Notes: a model not told the origin generated them from the letters alone. A stretch of 13,028 nucleotides of DNA from Rickettsiales bacterium (GCA_023262945.1 JALQXY010000099.1:1-13028), one strand, 5' to 3'. Shown: positions 1 to 8,454, counted from the stretch's first letter. Numbers and translations: made by a program.

Positions 1-145
1 GGACTTAAGGCTTTTTGCAACTTTTAGCCAAAAAGATAAAGTCAGATTGTTTAGTTTTTATATGTTTTTTAGGTGGGAATTGGCATAATAAGAATCTTTT
101 TATTTTTATCGCAATTAAGAAAATGAGTGGTTAAAATTAAAAATC

Positions 146-175
146 TTGAATAAAAAGATTTATTGTATTTATAAA
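146..175 (+). promoter_or_regulatory. Candidate sigma-70 promoter for the infC-led operon
   Basis: TTGAAT (146-151, four of six to TTGACA) lies 18 bases before TATAAA (170-175, five of six to TATAAT). Transcription would start near 182 and give a leader of about 80 bases before infC. In DNA this AT-rich, such boxes arise often by chance. A rival -35 box, TTGCCA at 207-212, matches five of six but has only weak -10 partners such as TAAAAC at 230-235. Confidence 0.3.
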
Positions 176-200
176 AATTTTATTATTAGAATTAAAAGCT

Positions 201-227
201 AAACTTTTGCCAAGTTTTTTATTTTTT
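201..227 (+). terminator. Weak intrinsic terminator or leader attenuator before infC
   Basis: AAACTT (201-206) pairs with AAGTTT (212-217) around the loop TTGCC. It is followed by an almost unbroken T-tract to 227. The stem is only six base pairs with a single G-C pair, so it would be a weak terminator. It could end transcription of an upstream gene, or sit in the infC leader as an attenuator if the promoter near 146-175 is used. It also overlaps the alternative -35 box TTGCCA. Confidence 0.3.
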
Positions 228-264
228 ATTAAAACATATTAACTAAACTTAATTTATTCAATTT

Positions 265-804
265 GTGAAGACCCCTAATTCTATTTCTGAAAAAGCTAAT
301 AACAACCCTTACCGCGTGAATCAAGAAATTACTGCTGAAAAGGTAAGGATCGTTGATCAAGATGGTAATGTGTTGGGTGTTTTACCTGTTGCGCAAGCCA
401 TTGCTAAAGCTGAAGAGGTCGGTCTTGACCTTGTTGAAGTATCTCCAAACACTAATCCTCCAGTATGTAAAATTGCCAATTTTGGTAAAATGAAGTACGA
501 AATTCAAAAAAAAATTTCCGATGCTAAGAAAAAGCAAAAAATAGTCGAAACAAAGGAAATAAAAATGACTATAAATATAGGCAAGGGTGATTATGATGTT
601 AAAATAAAACATACCAAAGAATTTATTGCTAAAGGCTTTAAAGTAAGAGTTTCAATTAGAATGAAAGGTCGTGAAATAACTCACCGCGAAATCGCTGAAA
701 AAATGATGAATAATATTTTGCTAGAAACTTCTGAATTTGCTAAAGCTGAGTATGGTCCTCGTTTAGAGGGTATGCAACTCGTAGTAATTCTAATCTCACT
801 ATAA
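265..804 (+). CDS. infC: Translation initiation factor IF-3
   Basis: IF-3 binds the 30S subunit, prevents premature joining of 50S and checks start codon and initiator tRNA. The 179-residue length is normal. The N-terminal domain starts at about residue 14 (NPYRVNQEI) and includes VGLDLVEVSPNTNPPVCKI near residues 52-71. A lysine-rich linker follows at about 78-95. The C-terminal domain includes ETKEIKM, GDYDVKIKH and MKGREITHREIA. The end, LVVILISL, lacks the LAPK-type tail seen in many IF-3s. The start is unusual: the frame is closed by TAA at 250-252, and the only plausible starts are GTG at 265 or ATT at 256. No Shine-Dalgarno sequence precedes either. The stop is 6 bases from gdhZ. The rpmI and rplT genes that often follow infC are not in this window. 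A nine-A run lies at 506-514. Confidence 0.95.
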   Translation: MKTPNSISEKANNNPYRVNQEITAEKVRIVDQDGNVLGVLPVAQAIAKAEEVGLDLVEVSPNTNPPVCKIANFGKMKYEIQKKISDAKKKQKIVETKEIKMTINIGKGDYDVKIKHTKEFIAKGFKVRVSIRMKGREITHREIAEKMMNNILLETSEFAKAEYGPRLEGMQLVVILISL

Positions 805-810
805 ATAATT

Positions 811-3800
811 ATGTCAATAATTACTAATAAGATTGCTAATTTTATTAAAAACAAGAAATTCAAAAATGATTTTGATAGAAATAATTTTGATATTTTTGTT
901 AGTAATTTCTTTCTTGAGATAAGTCATTTAGACTTTGTTAATTATAGTGATGAAGACTTATTTAATGCAGCAATTTCGGGCTTTAATTTTTTACAAAATC
1001 GCAATCTTAATCAATCAAAGATTCGCATCTTCAATCCTAGTTTAGATAATAATGGCTTCGATTCTAGATTTACATTTATTGAAATAGTCAATAAGGATAT
1101 TCCTTTTTTGGTTGACTCAATAGTAGGTTATCTTGATAAAAACTCGGTGGAAATCGAGAATGTAATACATCCAACATACAAAATAACCAGAAAAGAAGAT
1201 GGTTCTATTGATAAGATATCTTTTTCAAATAAAGAAAGAAATGAATCATTTATTCAGCTTCACATTAATAAAATAAATAATGAGGTTGAAATAAAAGATT
1301 TTGCCAATGGCCTTAGTCAACTAATTGAAACTATTAATTTAGTTGTAAATGATTGGCCAAAGATGCTTGAGATGATTAAAGGATCGCTTATTAATATTGA
1401 TAATATTGCCAATTTTGTCAAAAATGATAGTTATATTTCTGAAATAAAAGATTTTATATCATGGGTAATTGATGGTAATTTTGTTTTGCTTGGTATTAAA
1501 GAATTTGATATCAAAAAAGATAAAGATAAATATGTTCTAAATGGAGTTGATAATGGTGATCTTGGGATTTTTAGTTCGCCTCATGATGAAATGCGACCTG
1601 GAGTTATTAATTCAACACCGCAAGAAATAGCTGATTCTGTTAAAAATCCATATATTATAGAGATTCTTAAATCGCGTTATCGTTCTAAGGTGCATCGCAT
1701 TGCCAATGCTGAGAGAATTAGAATACAAAAATTCTCAAATGATGGTAAAGTAATTGGTGAATTTCGTATAATTGGCTTATTCACATCTTCAGCTTATAAT
1801 CAATCGGTAACTTCAATACCTCTGGTAAGACGCAAAGTTGATAAAGTTATTAATGATTCTGGCTATATCAAAGGTAGCCATAACTACAAAGACTTAGTTA
1901 CAGCATTAGAATTTTATCCGCGCGACGAGTTATTTCAAATTGATCATGATGATTTGCTTAAAAATGCTATTGGTATAGTTTCGATTTGCGGTCGTTCTAA
2001 AGTTAAATTTTTTGCTAGAAAAGATAAATTTGGTCGTTTTGTAAGTTGTTTGATTTTTACCCCTAAAGACCGTAGCAGTTCTGAATTGCGCTCTAAAATA
2101 AAAGCTCATCTTTCTGAAATTTACAATGGAGAAGTAGCTGATTTTTTTGTACAAATTAATGATACAAATCTAGTTCGTATACATATCATTATCAGAACAC
2201 ATAACGACATACCTCACATTGATGAATTAAAAGTTGAAAAAGATATTGATAAAATGACTAGAATTTGGGTCGACGATCTTCTTGATGCGATTAAGTCGGG
2301 ATTTGGCGATCATAATTCTTTGGAGATATTTACTAGATATAAAAACGCTTTTTCTGTTAGTTATAAAAATAGATTTAATCCATTAAGAGCAGCAATTGAT
2401 ATCAAGTATATTGAAAAATCATTATCAGAAAACAAATCTATATTTAAAATTTTTAAAGCCTGCGAAGGTCTATCTGAAGATATAATTGAACTTAAAATTT
2501 ACAATCCAGATAATGAAATTGGGCTATCAAAAATTATGCCAGTTCTCGATAGTTTTGGATTTGAGGTTATTAAAGAGCATACATACACAGTTGAAATTAA
2601 CAAGGAATCTAAGACTAGAGAAAGAAAGATGGTTTGGGTGAATTATTTTAATCTTAGATTCAGCAATACCAATAATAAATTTTCTTACAAATTCAGGGTA
2701 AATTTTGAAAAAATTATAAGCCTTATTTGGCAAAATGTTACTCAGTGCGGAGAGCTTAATCGTTTAGCAATATCATCAGATCTTAACTGGAAACAGATAT
2801 ATATGTTGCGTGCATATATGCATTATCTATATCAAATTAATTTTAAATTCAATAAATCATATATTGCTGATACATTAGTTAAATATCATGAAATTACTAA
2901 CAATATAGTAAGGCTTTTTGAAGTTAAATTTAACCCATCTCTTGAACTAAAAAATAAAGAAAGATCTAATAAAATTAGCGATCTGTCACAAACAATAAAA
3001 TCGCAGTTAGAAAAAGTTTCCGATGTGGCAGAAGATAATGTTATATCTGGATTTTTTGGCTGCGTTAATGCTACATTACGTACTAACTATTATCAAGTTA
3101 AAAAAGATGGCGGATTTAAGGGTTATCTGTCTTTCAAATTTAATTCAAGTCAAGTTCCTAATTTACCCCTGCCTCATCCATTTGCTGAAATATTTGTTTA
3201 TTCAATTGAATTTGAAGCAATTCACTTAAGGGGTGGCAAAGTGGCAAGAGGTGGTCTTAGATGGTCTGATAGGCGTCAAGATTATCGTACTGAGGTTTTA
3301 GGTTTGATGAAAGCTCAGATGACTAAAAACGCTGTTATAGTTCCTGTTGGCTCAAAAGGTGGATTTATTATTAAAAAAGATTTGTCAAAATTAGATCGAA
3401 ATCAAGCTCAAGAAAAAGCAATAAATTGCTATAAATCTTTCTTAAGTGGCGTTTTAGATATTACTGATAATGTAATAGATGGCAAAGTTAAGCATCCAGA
3501 CAATGTATTAATTTACGATTCTGCCGATCCTTACCTTGTTGTAGCTGCTGATAAAGGTACCGCCACCTTCTCCGACATTGCTAACTCTGTTTCCAAAGAA
3601 TATAATTTTTGGCTAGGAGATGCATTCGCTTCTGGTGGTTCCTGTGGTTATGATCATAAAAAAATGGGAATTACTGCAAAAGGTGCGTGGGTTTCCGTTA
3701 TGCGTCATTTTAGTGAAATGGGTCACGATTCACAAAAGCAAGATTTTACTTGCGCTGGAATCGGTGATATGTTTGGAGATGTTTTTGGTAATGGCATGTT

Positions 3801-5643
3801 GTTATCAAAGCATATTCGTTTAGTAGCGGCATTCAATCATATGCATATCTTTTTAGATCCCAATCCAGACTCAGCATCTTCTTACGAAGAGCGAAAAAGA
3901 TTATTCAATCTTGAGAGATCGACTTGGATGGATTATGATAAATCAATGATTTCCAAAGGGGGGGGCATTTTCTCAAGATCTGATAAATCTATTAAAATAT
4001 CGCCACAAATAGCTGAAATTTTAAATATTGAAGATGAATCTTTATCTCCTAATCAACTTATTAAAGCTATTTTAAAGGCTCCAGTTGATTTATTGTGGAA
4101 TGGTGGCATCGGTACTTATATAAAATCTGAACTAGAATCGGATTTAGAAGTTGGAGATAAATCAAACGATGCGGTTCGTGTTAATGGAAATGAATTGCGC
4201 TGCAAAATATTTGGTGAAGGCGGTAATTTAGGGGCAACGCAACTCGGTCGTATTGAATATGCTATAAATGGAGGTCGTCTTAATACGGACGCTATGGATA
4301 ATTCAGCTGGTGTTGATTGCTCTGATCACGAAGTTAATATTAAGATAGCTTTTAGCCAAGCTATTGCAAATAATAAGATAGATTATGCTAAGCGTAATAA
4401 AATTCTAGAGCAAATGACAGGCGAAGTTAGTGATTTAGTTCTAAGAGACAATAAAATGCAAACTCAGGCAATATCAATAGCTAATTCTCTTGGTTATATT
4501 GTCTTAGGTGATCAGGCTAAATTTCTTGATAGGCTAGAACAAAATGGTTTCTTAAATCGTGAAATTGAGTTCTTACCTTCATCTAAAACTATAGATCGTC
4601 GACAGATTGATAAAATAGGCATGACTCGTCCAGAATTATGTGTTATGCTGTCTTATTCTAAGATGTATATTTATAATAAATTGCTAAATTCTGATTTAGT
4701 GCAAGATGAATATTTTACCAAGTATCTTTTAGGTTATTTTCCTAACGTCATGCAAAAAGAATTTATTGACGAAATTAAATCTCATCAACTAAGAAAAGAA
4801 ATTATTACTACCCAGGTAACCAATATAATTGTTGATAGGGCTGGTATGATGTTTGTTGATCAAATCAGTCAAGAAACTGGTTTTGGAGTTAGTGAGGTTG
4901 TAAAATGTTTTATAATTGCTACAGAATCTTTTGGTCTTCATGAAATATGGAAAGAAATTGAATCTCTAAATGGAGAAACTGATTCTAATTCTATCCATGA
5001 AATGTTTTTAGACTCTATTAGGCTATTAGAAAGATCTGTAAAATGGTTATTAAAAAGACAAAATAACAATAGCATTGATGATGAAATTAAAAAATACAAA
5101 AAAACAGCAGATGATCTTTTTGGTTTTTTAGACTTAGTATTGGCAAAAGCTGCAAAACAAGACTTTGATAATAAAGTAAATAATCTTACTGAGCGAAATA
5201 TACCAAATAAGCTAGCTCGTAAAATTGCTGCTATGGATCCAATTGCCTCAACTTTTGACATTTGGGAGTTATCCATTAATTCAAGTTTTGATCTTAATAC
5301 CATAGCTAAAATTTACTTTGAAATTGGTACTAGGCTTTATCTTAAAAAGTTGCGAATTAAAGTTTCTGATCTTGCTTTAGATAATTATTGGCAAAAATTA
5401 TCAGCAAAAGCTGTATTTGACGAATTATATTCTTATCAAACAATGATCGCAAAAAAAGTCGTTGAGTATAGCTGTAAAAACACAGAATCTTGCAAAATAG
5501 ATTCAGTTGAAAATTGGATTAATAGTGTTAGTTTCGTGGTTAATAGATATGATAATTTTATTAATGATCTAGAATCACAAATAAATCCTGATTTGTCAGT
5601 TTTTATTGTAGCTCTTAATAGGTTGAAACCTTTAGCATACTAA
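811..5643 (+). CDS. gdhZ: NAD-specific glutamate dehydrogenase, 180-kDa class
   Basis: This enzyme oxidises glutamate to 2-oxoglutarate and ammonia, making NADH. At 1610 residues it has the full length of the large GDH family (gdhB or gdhZ in other bacteria). The N-terminal half holds ACT-like regulatory segments, starting near residues 85 (FTFIEIVNKDIPFLVDSI), 369 (FYPRDELFQID) and 560 (ELKIYNPDNEIGLSK). The catalytic core runs from about 790 to 1200: LRGGKVARGGLRWSDRR near 805, VPVGSKGGF at 844-852 with K849 the likely catalytic lysine by analogy, GIGDMFGDVFGNG at 983-995 as the nucleotide-binding turn, SKGGGIFSR near 1048, EGGNLGATQLGR, and AGVDCSDHEVN at 1166-1176. A helical C-terminal region includes MTRPELCVMLSY. 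The ATG at 811 has no Shine-Dalgarno sequence and sits 6 bases after infC. A run of eight G at 3958-3965 encodes part of the GGG motif. Sure of family; the symbol follows Caulobacter usage. Confidence 0.95.
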   Translation: MSIITNKIANFIKNKKFKNDFDRNNFDIFVSNFFLEISHLDFVNYSDEDLFNAAISGFNFLQNRNLNQSKIRIFNPSLDNNGFDSRFTFIEIVNKDIPFLVDSIVGYLDKNSVEIENVIHPTYKITRKEDGSIDKISFSNKERNESFIQLHINKINNEVEIKDFANGLSQLIETINLVVNDWPKMLEMIKGSLINIDNIANFVKNDSYISEIKDFISWVIDGNFVLLGIKEFDIKKDKDKYVLNGVDNGDLGIFSSPHDEMRPGVINSTPQEIADSVKNPYIIEILKSRYRSKVHRIANAERIRIQKFSNDGKVIGEFRIIGLFTSSAYNQSVTSIPLVRRKVDKVINDSGYIKGSHNYKDLVTALEFYPRDELFQIDHDDLLKNAIGIVSICGRSKVKFFARKDKFGRFVSCLIFTPKDRSSSELRSKIKAHLSEIYNGEVADFFVQINDTNLVRIHIIIRTHNDIPHIDELKVEKDIDKMTRIWVDDLLDAIKSGFGDHNSLEIFTRYKNAFSVSYKNRFNPLRAAIDIKYIEKSLSENKSIFKIFKACEGLSEDIIELKIYNPDNEIGLSKIMPVLDSFGFEVIKEHTYTVEINKESKTRERKMVWVNYFNLRFSNTNNKFSYKFRVNFEKIISLIWQNVTQCGELNRLAISSDLNWKQIYMLRAYMHYLYQINFKFNKSYIADTLVKYHEITNNIVRLFEVKFNPSLELKNKERSNKISDLSQTIKSQLEKVSDVAEDNVISGFFGCVNATLRTNYYQVKKDGGFKGYLSFKFNSSQVPNLPLPHPFAEIFVYSIEFEAIHLRGGKVARGGLRWSDRRQDYRTEVLGLMKAQMTKNAVIVPVGSKGGFIIKKDLSKLDRNQAQEKAINCYKSFLSGVLDITDNVIDGKVKHPDNVLIYDSADPYLVVAADKGTATFSDIANSVSKEYNFWLGDAFASGGSCGYDHKKMGITAKGAWVSVMRHFSEMGHDSQKQDFTCAGIGDMFGDVFGNGMLLSKHIRLVAAFNHMHIFLDPNPDSASSYEERKRLFNLERSTWMDYDKSMISKGGGIFSRSDKSIKISPQIAEILNIEDESLSPNQLIKAILKAPVDLLWNGGIGTYIKSELESDLEVGDKSNDAVRVNGNELRCKIFGEGGNLGATQLGRIEYAINGGRLNTDAMDNSAGVDCSDHEVNIKIAFSQAIANNKIDYAKRNKILEQMTGEVSDLVLRDNKMQTQAISIANSLGYIVLGDQAKFLDRLEQNGFLNREIEFLPSSKTIDRRQIDKIGMTRPELCVMLSYSKMYIYNKLLNSDLVQDEYFTKYLLGYFPNVMQKEFIDEIKSHQLRKEIITTQVTNIIVDRAGMMFVDQISQETGFGVSEVVKCFIIATESFGLHEIWKEIESLNGETDSNSIHEMFLDSIRLLERSVKWLLKRQNNNSIDDEIKKYKKTADDLFGFLDLVLAKAAKQDFDNKVNNLTERNIPNKLARKIAAMDPIASTFDIWELSINSSFDLNTIAKIYFEIGTRLYLKKLRIKVSDLALDNYWQKLSAKAVFDELYSYQTMIAKKVVEYSCKNTESCKIDSVENWINSVSFVVNRYDNFINDLESQINPDLSVFIVALNRLKPLAY

Positions 5644-5670
5644 TATCATTAATAAAAAGTATAAAATTTC

Positions 5671-6753
5671 ATGAAATTATTAGCTTTAAAAGAGATAACC
5701 AAAAATGAAAAAAGAGTATCTATTACTCCTGATATAGTGGATAAATATATTAGTTTAGGTATTGAGGTTTTAATAGAAGAATCAGCTGGTAAAAATATAG
5801 GAATTGATGATCAAATTTACAAAAATAAAGGTGCTAAAATAATTAAAGATATCAATAAAATAATTCCACAGATTGATATCTTGATAGCGGTACAAAATAC
5901 AAACATTGACTTATCAAAAGCTAAAGAAAATCTAATCTTTATTGCATTATTTAATCCATCTTTTCAGATTGATATTATTAAAAAGCTTAAAAATGATAAA
6001 GTAAAAGCCTTTGCCATGGAATTATTGCCAAGAATTACCAGAGCCCAATCAATGGACGTATTATCATCGCAAAGTAATCTCGCTGGTTATCGCGCCGTTA
6101 TTGATGCTGTTTATGAAATGCAAAAAGCTGTGCCAATGTTAATGACAGCTGCGGGCACAATTTCAGCAGCTAAATTTATGATTTTAGGAGCTGGAGTTGC
6201 TGGATTGCAAGCAATAGCAACCGCTAAAAGACTGGGTGGTATTGTTTGCGCTTTTGATGTTAGAACTTCTGCAAAAGAGCAGGTGGAGAGTTTGGGCGCT
6301 AAGTTTATTGAAGTTAAATCTGATGAAAAAATAGATGGTGTTTATGCTAAAGAGATGAGTGAAGAATATAAAAAACAGCAACAAGAATTACTTGCTAAAA
6401 CAATTGAGAAGCAAGATATTGTTATAACTACTGCTTTAATTCCAGGTAAAAAAGCTCCAATTTTAATAACCAAAGAAATGGTAAAATCAATGACTGCAGG
6501 CTCGATAATTATTGATTTAGCAGCGGTTAATGGTGGTAATTGTGAGTTTACAAAGGTTGATGAGATTGTTGAAAGTAACGGAGTAAAAATTATTGGATAT
6601 AGCAATTATCCATCACGTATAGCTGAAGATTGTAGCAAGCTTTATGCTAGAAATATTTTTAATTTTATAGACTTTTTGATAGATAAAAAATCTAATAAGA
6701 TTGTTATTGATTATGAAGATGAAATAGTTAAATCATCTTTAATATCCAATTAA
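5671..6753 (+). CDS. pntAA: NAD(P) transhydrogenase subunit alpha part 1
   Basis: This is the soluble NAD(H)-binding domain I of proton-translocating transhydrogenase, which passes hydride between NADH and NADP+ using the proton gradient. The 360 residues carry only this domain, as in the three-gene form of Rhodospirillum rubrum. The segment PRITRAQSMD has R121, Q126 and D129, matching the R. rubrum NAD-site residues R127, Q132 and D135. A Rossmann turn GAGVAG is at 173-178 and D196 in AFDVR corresponds to R. rubrum D202. YAKEMSEEYKKQQQELLAK is the mobile-loop region, and ITTALIPGKKAPILI and IIDLAAVNGGNCEFT follow. Alanine dehydrogenase is related, but RAQSMDVLSSQSNLAGY marks PntA. There are no membrane segments. 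The partner genes pntAB and pntB do not follow, so they must be elsewhere or lost. It lies 27 bases after gdhZ and 24 before ftsZ. Confidence 0.93.
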   Translation: MKLLALKEITKNEKRVSITPDIVDKYISLGIEVLIEESAGKNIGIDDQIYKNKGAKIIKDINKIIPQIDILIAVQNTNIDLSKAKENLIFIALFNPSFQIDIIKKLKNDKVKAFAMELLPRITRAQSMDVLSSQSNLAGYRAVIDAVYEMQKAVPMLMTAAGTISAAKFMILGAGVAGLQAIATAKRLGGIVCAFDVRTSAKEQVESLGAKFIEVKSDEKIDGVYAKEMSEEYKKQQQELLAKTIEKQDIVITTALIPGKKAPILITKEMVKSMTAGSIIIDLAAVNGGNCEFTKVDEIVESNGVKIIGYSNYPSRIAEDCSKLYARNIFNFIDFLIDKKSNKIVIDYEDEIVKSSLISN

Positions 6754-6777
6754 TTTTTTAAATAAAATCAGTTTTCC

Positions 6778-8454
6778 ATGAGTGATAATTTTCAAGTAAA
6801 AGGTAATTCAGTTAGTAAGCCAAGAATTGTTATTTTTGGCGTTGGTGGTGCAGGAGGTAATGCTATTAACAATATGATTAACTCCGATTTAAAAGGTGCT
6901 GAATTTGTAGCTGCCAATACAGACTCTCAATCATTGGAGAATTCTTTGGCTTCGAATAAAATTCAACTAGGAGCTATAGCAACCAAGGGTCTTGGCGCAG
7001 GGTCTTTTCCAGAAAGAGGGCGAGATGCTGCTGAAGAAAATATAGAGGAAATTAAAAAATATTTAGAAGGGGTTAACATGGTGTTTATTTCTGCTGGTAT
7101 GGGTGGTGGCACTGGCACTGGTGCCGCACCAGTAATTGCAAAACTAGCACGCGAACAAAATATTTTAACCGTTGGAGTAGTAACTAAACCTTTCTATTTT
7201 GAAGGAAATCATCGTATGGAGGTTGCAGAAGAGGGTGTAGAAGAATTAAAAAAGCATGTTGATACTTTAATTGTAATTCCTAATCAAAATTTATTTCGCG
7301 TTTCTAATGAACAAACAACCTTTGAAACAGCATTTAAAATGGCTGATGCCGTATTGCATGCTGGGGTAAGAGGAATTACCGATCTTATAACAATTCCAGG
7401 AATAGTTAATCTTGATTTTGCTGACATAAGAACTGTCATGACTAAGATGGGTAAAGCTATGATGGGTACAGGAGAAGCTTCTGGTGAAAATAGAGCAATA
7501 ATTGCTTGTGAAGAAGCTATTTCAAATCCTTTACTTGATGATGTTTCAATCAAAGGGGCAAAAGGAGTCTTAGTTAATATGACAGGAGGATCTGATATGA
7601 CTCTTTTTGAAGCTGACTCAGCAGTAACCGCCATCAAAAGAGAAGTTGATCCTAGGGCTAATATTATATTTGGTACGGCTTTTGATGAAAACATGAAGGG
7701 CTCTATAAGAGTGTCTGTGGTTGCTACTGGTATTGAAAGTGATAACTTTATCAAAGATAATAACAAATCATCGGATAATAAATCTCATCAAAATGATATT
7801 CCAAAATCAGCGATGCAAAAAAACAATTTTTCTGATTATGACATTATTCCTAAAGATGACATTGATCTAGATTTAGCAAATGGATTGGATTCTAATGTTG
7901 AAGATAGTTTAAGTGATGATGAGTTTAGGTTTGAAAATCAAGATGATAACAAAGAGTTAGAATTTGAAGACTGTGCTGACAATATAAATAACGAAGATCT
8001 AGAAGGTGATTTGTTTAACAATCAATTAGATTATGAATCAAAAATTAACAAATTTTCAAATGTTAGTAATGTTGAATATAGAGATATCGTTAATAGTAAG
8101 GATGATAATCAAGATAAAAACAAACTAAAAGAAGATAAAAAATCTTCTAGCGGATTTAGCTTGTTTCGTTTTATGAATAATGTTAGATCAAAAGATCAGA
8201 ATCAAAAAAAAAATAATTACAACTCAGTAGATGATAAAAATAGTAATAAATTAAAAGAAGATAATATTATTTCTAACCAATTTCAACTAAATGAGCAGCG
8301 AGAATCAAACGCAACTTCTCATATTGCTAATATCAATGATGATTTGTTTTTTGATTCACAGGTTATGAGTAATGACAATAACATTAATTCCATTCAGAAA
8401 AATGTAGATGACGATGTAACTAATGTTCCAGCCTTCTTTAGAAAAAAGAAATAA
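6778..8454 (+). CDS. ftsZ: Cell division GTPase FtsZ with a long acidic linker
   Basis: FtsZ is the tubulin-like GTPase that forms the cytoplasmic division ring. The globular part spans about residues 16-321: GVGGAGGN at 21-28, the tubulin signature GGGTGTGAAP at 109-118, NPLLDDVSIKGAKG, and the T7 loop NLDFAD at 211-216 with N211, D213 and D216 for GTP hydrolysis. All catalytic elements are intact. Residues 322 to about 541 are a low-complexity linker, very acidic at about 350-415 and then rich in K, N, S and D. Inside it lies an island, GFSLFRFMNNVRSK (459-472), that could form a basic amphipathic helix. The C-terminal peptide DDDVTNVPAFFRKKK is the docking site for partners such as FtsA. 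At 558 residues it is longer than Wolbachia FtsZ, which I recall as about 400. ftsQ and ftsA are not adjacent. Ten A in a row lie at 8204-8213, within the linker codons. Confidence 0.97.
   Translation: MSDNFQVKGNSVSKPRIVIFGVGGAGGNAINNMINSDLKGAEFVAANTDSQSLENSLASNKIQLGAIATKGLGAGSFPERGRDAAEENIEEIKKYLEGVNMVFISAGMGGGTGTGAAPVIAKLAREQNILTVGVVTKPFYFEGNHRMEVAEEGVEELKKHVDTLIVIPNQNLFRVSNEQTTFETAFKMADAVLHAGVRGITDLITIPGIVNLDFADIRTVMTKMGKAMMGTGEASGENRAIIACEEAISNPLLDDVSIKGAKGVLVNMTGGSDMTLFEADSAVTAIKREVDPRANIIFGTAFDENMKGSIRVSVVATGIESDNFIKDNNKSSDNKSHQNDIPKSAMQKNNFSDYDIIPKDDIDLDLANGLDSNVEDSLSDDEFRFENQDDNKELEFEDCADNINNEDLEGDLFNNQLDYESKINKFSNVSNVEYRDIVNSKDDNQDKNKLKEDKKSSSGFSLFRFMNNVRSKDQNQKKNNYNSVDDKNSNKLKEDNIISNQFQLNEQRESNATSHIANINDDLFFDSQVMSNDNNINSIQKNVDDDVTNVPAFFRKKK
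8204..8213 (+). repeat. Ten-A homopolymer inside the ftsZ linker
   Basis: Ten consecutive A bases encode part of Gln476, Lys477, Lys478 and part of Asn479. Reading with one extra A gives an immediate TAA, and reading with one A fewer gives TAG after five more codons. Either slip would make an FtsZ of about 480 residues without its last 80 residues and C-terminal peptide. Such tracts are known to slip during transcription in AT-rich endosymbionts; whether this one does cannot be seen from the sequence. Confidence 0.9.

Larger units (their letters stand above)
1..264. other. Non-coding leader upstream of infC
   Basis: This stretch is very AT-rich and I see no supported gene in it. The only open frame touching the left edge runs from base 2 to a TAA at 86-88 (28 codons, ending FFRWELA). 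It could be the tail of an upstream gene, but nothing in it is recognisable. No tRNA cloverleaf is visible. The region does contain a 7-bp AT-only hairpin (141-147 with 155-161), a promoter-like pair of boxes and a hairpin with T-tract close to infC. These are listed separately where they have some support. Confidence 0.5.

Noticed and set aside
2..88. Open frame at the left edge ending FFRWELA, possible tail of an upstream gene
   Set aside because: It is only 28 codons with no recognisable motif; in AT-rich DNA it could be open by chance. Mentioned in the leader entry but not called as a gene.
141..161. AAATCTT/AAGATTT hairpin as a terminator
   Set aside because: The stem has one G-C pair and no T-tract follows it, and it overlaps the better-supported promoter boxes.
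4938..5303. 121-codon open frame on the minus strand inside gdhZ
   Set aside because: It is opposite the C-terminal region of the dehydrogenase, with no family motif and no promoter; a shadow frame.
7284..7766. 160-codon open frame on the minus strand inside ftsZ
   Set aside because: It lies fully opposite the conserved FtsZ GTPase domain, is rich in I, S, T and A as expected of an antisense shadow, and has no recognisable motif.
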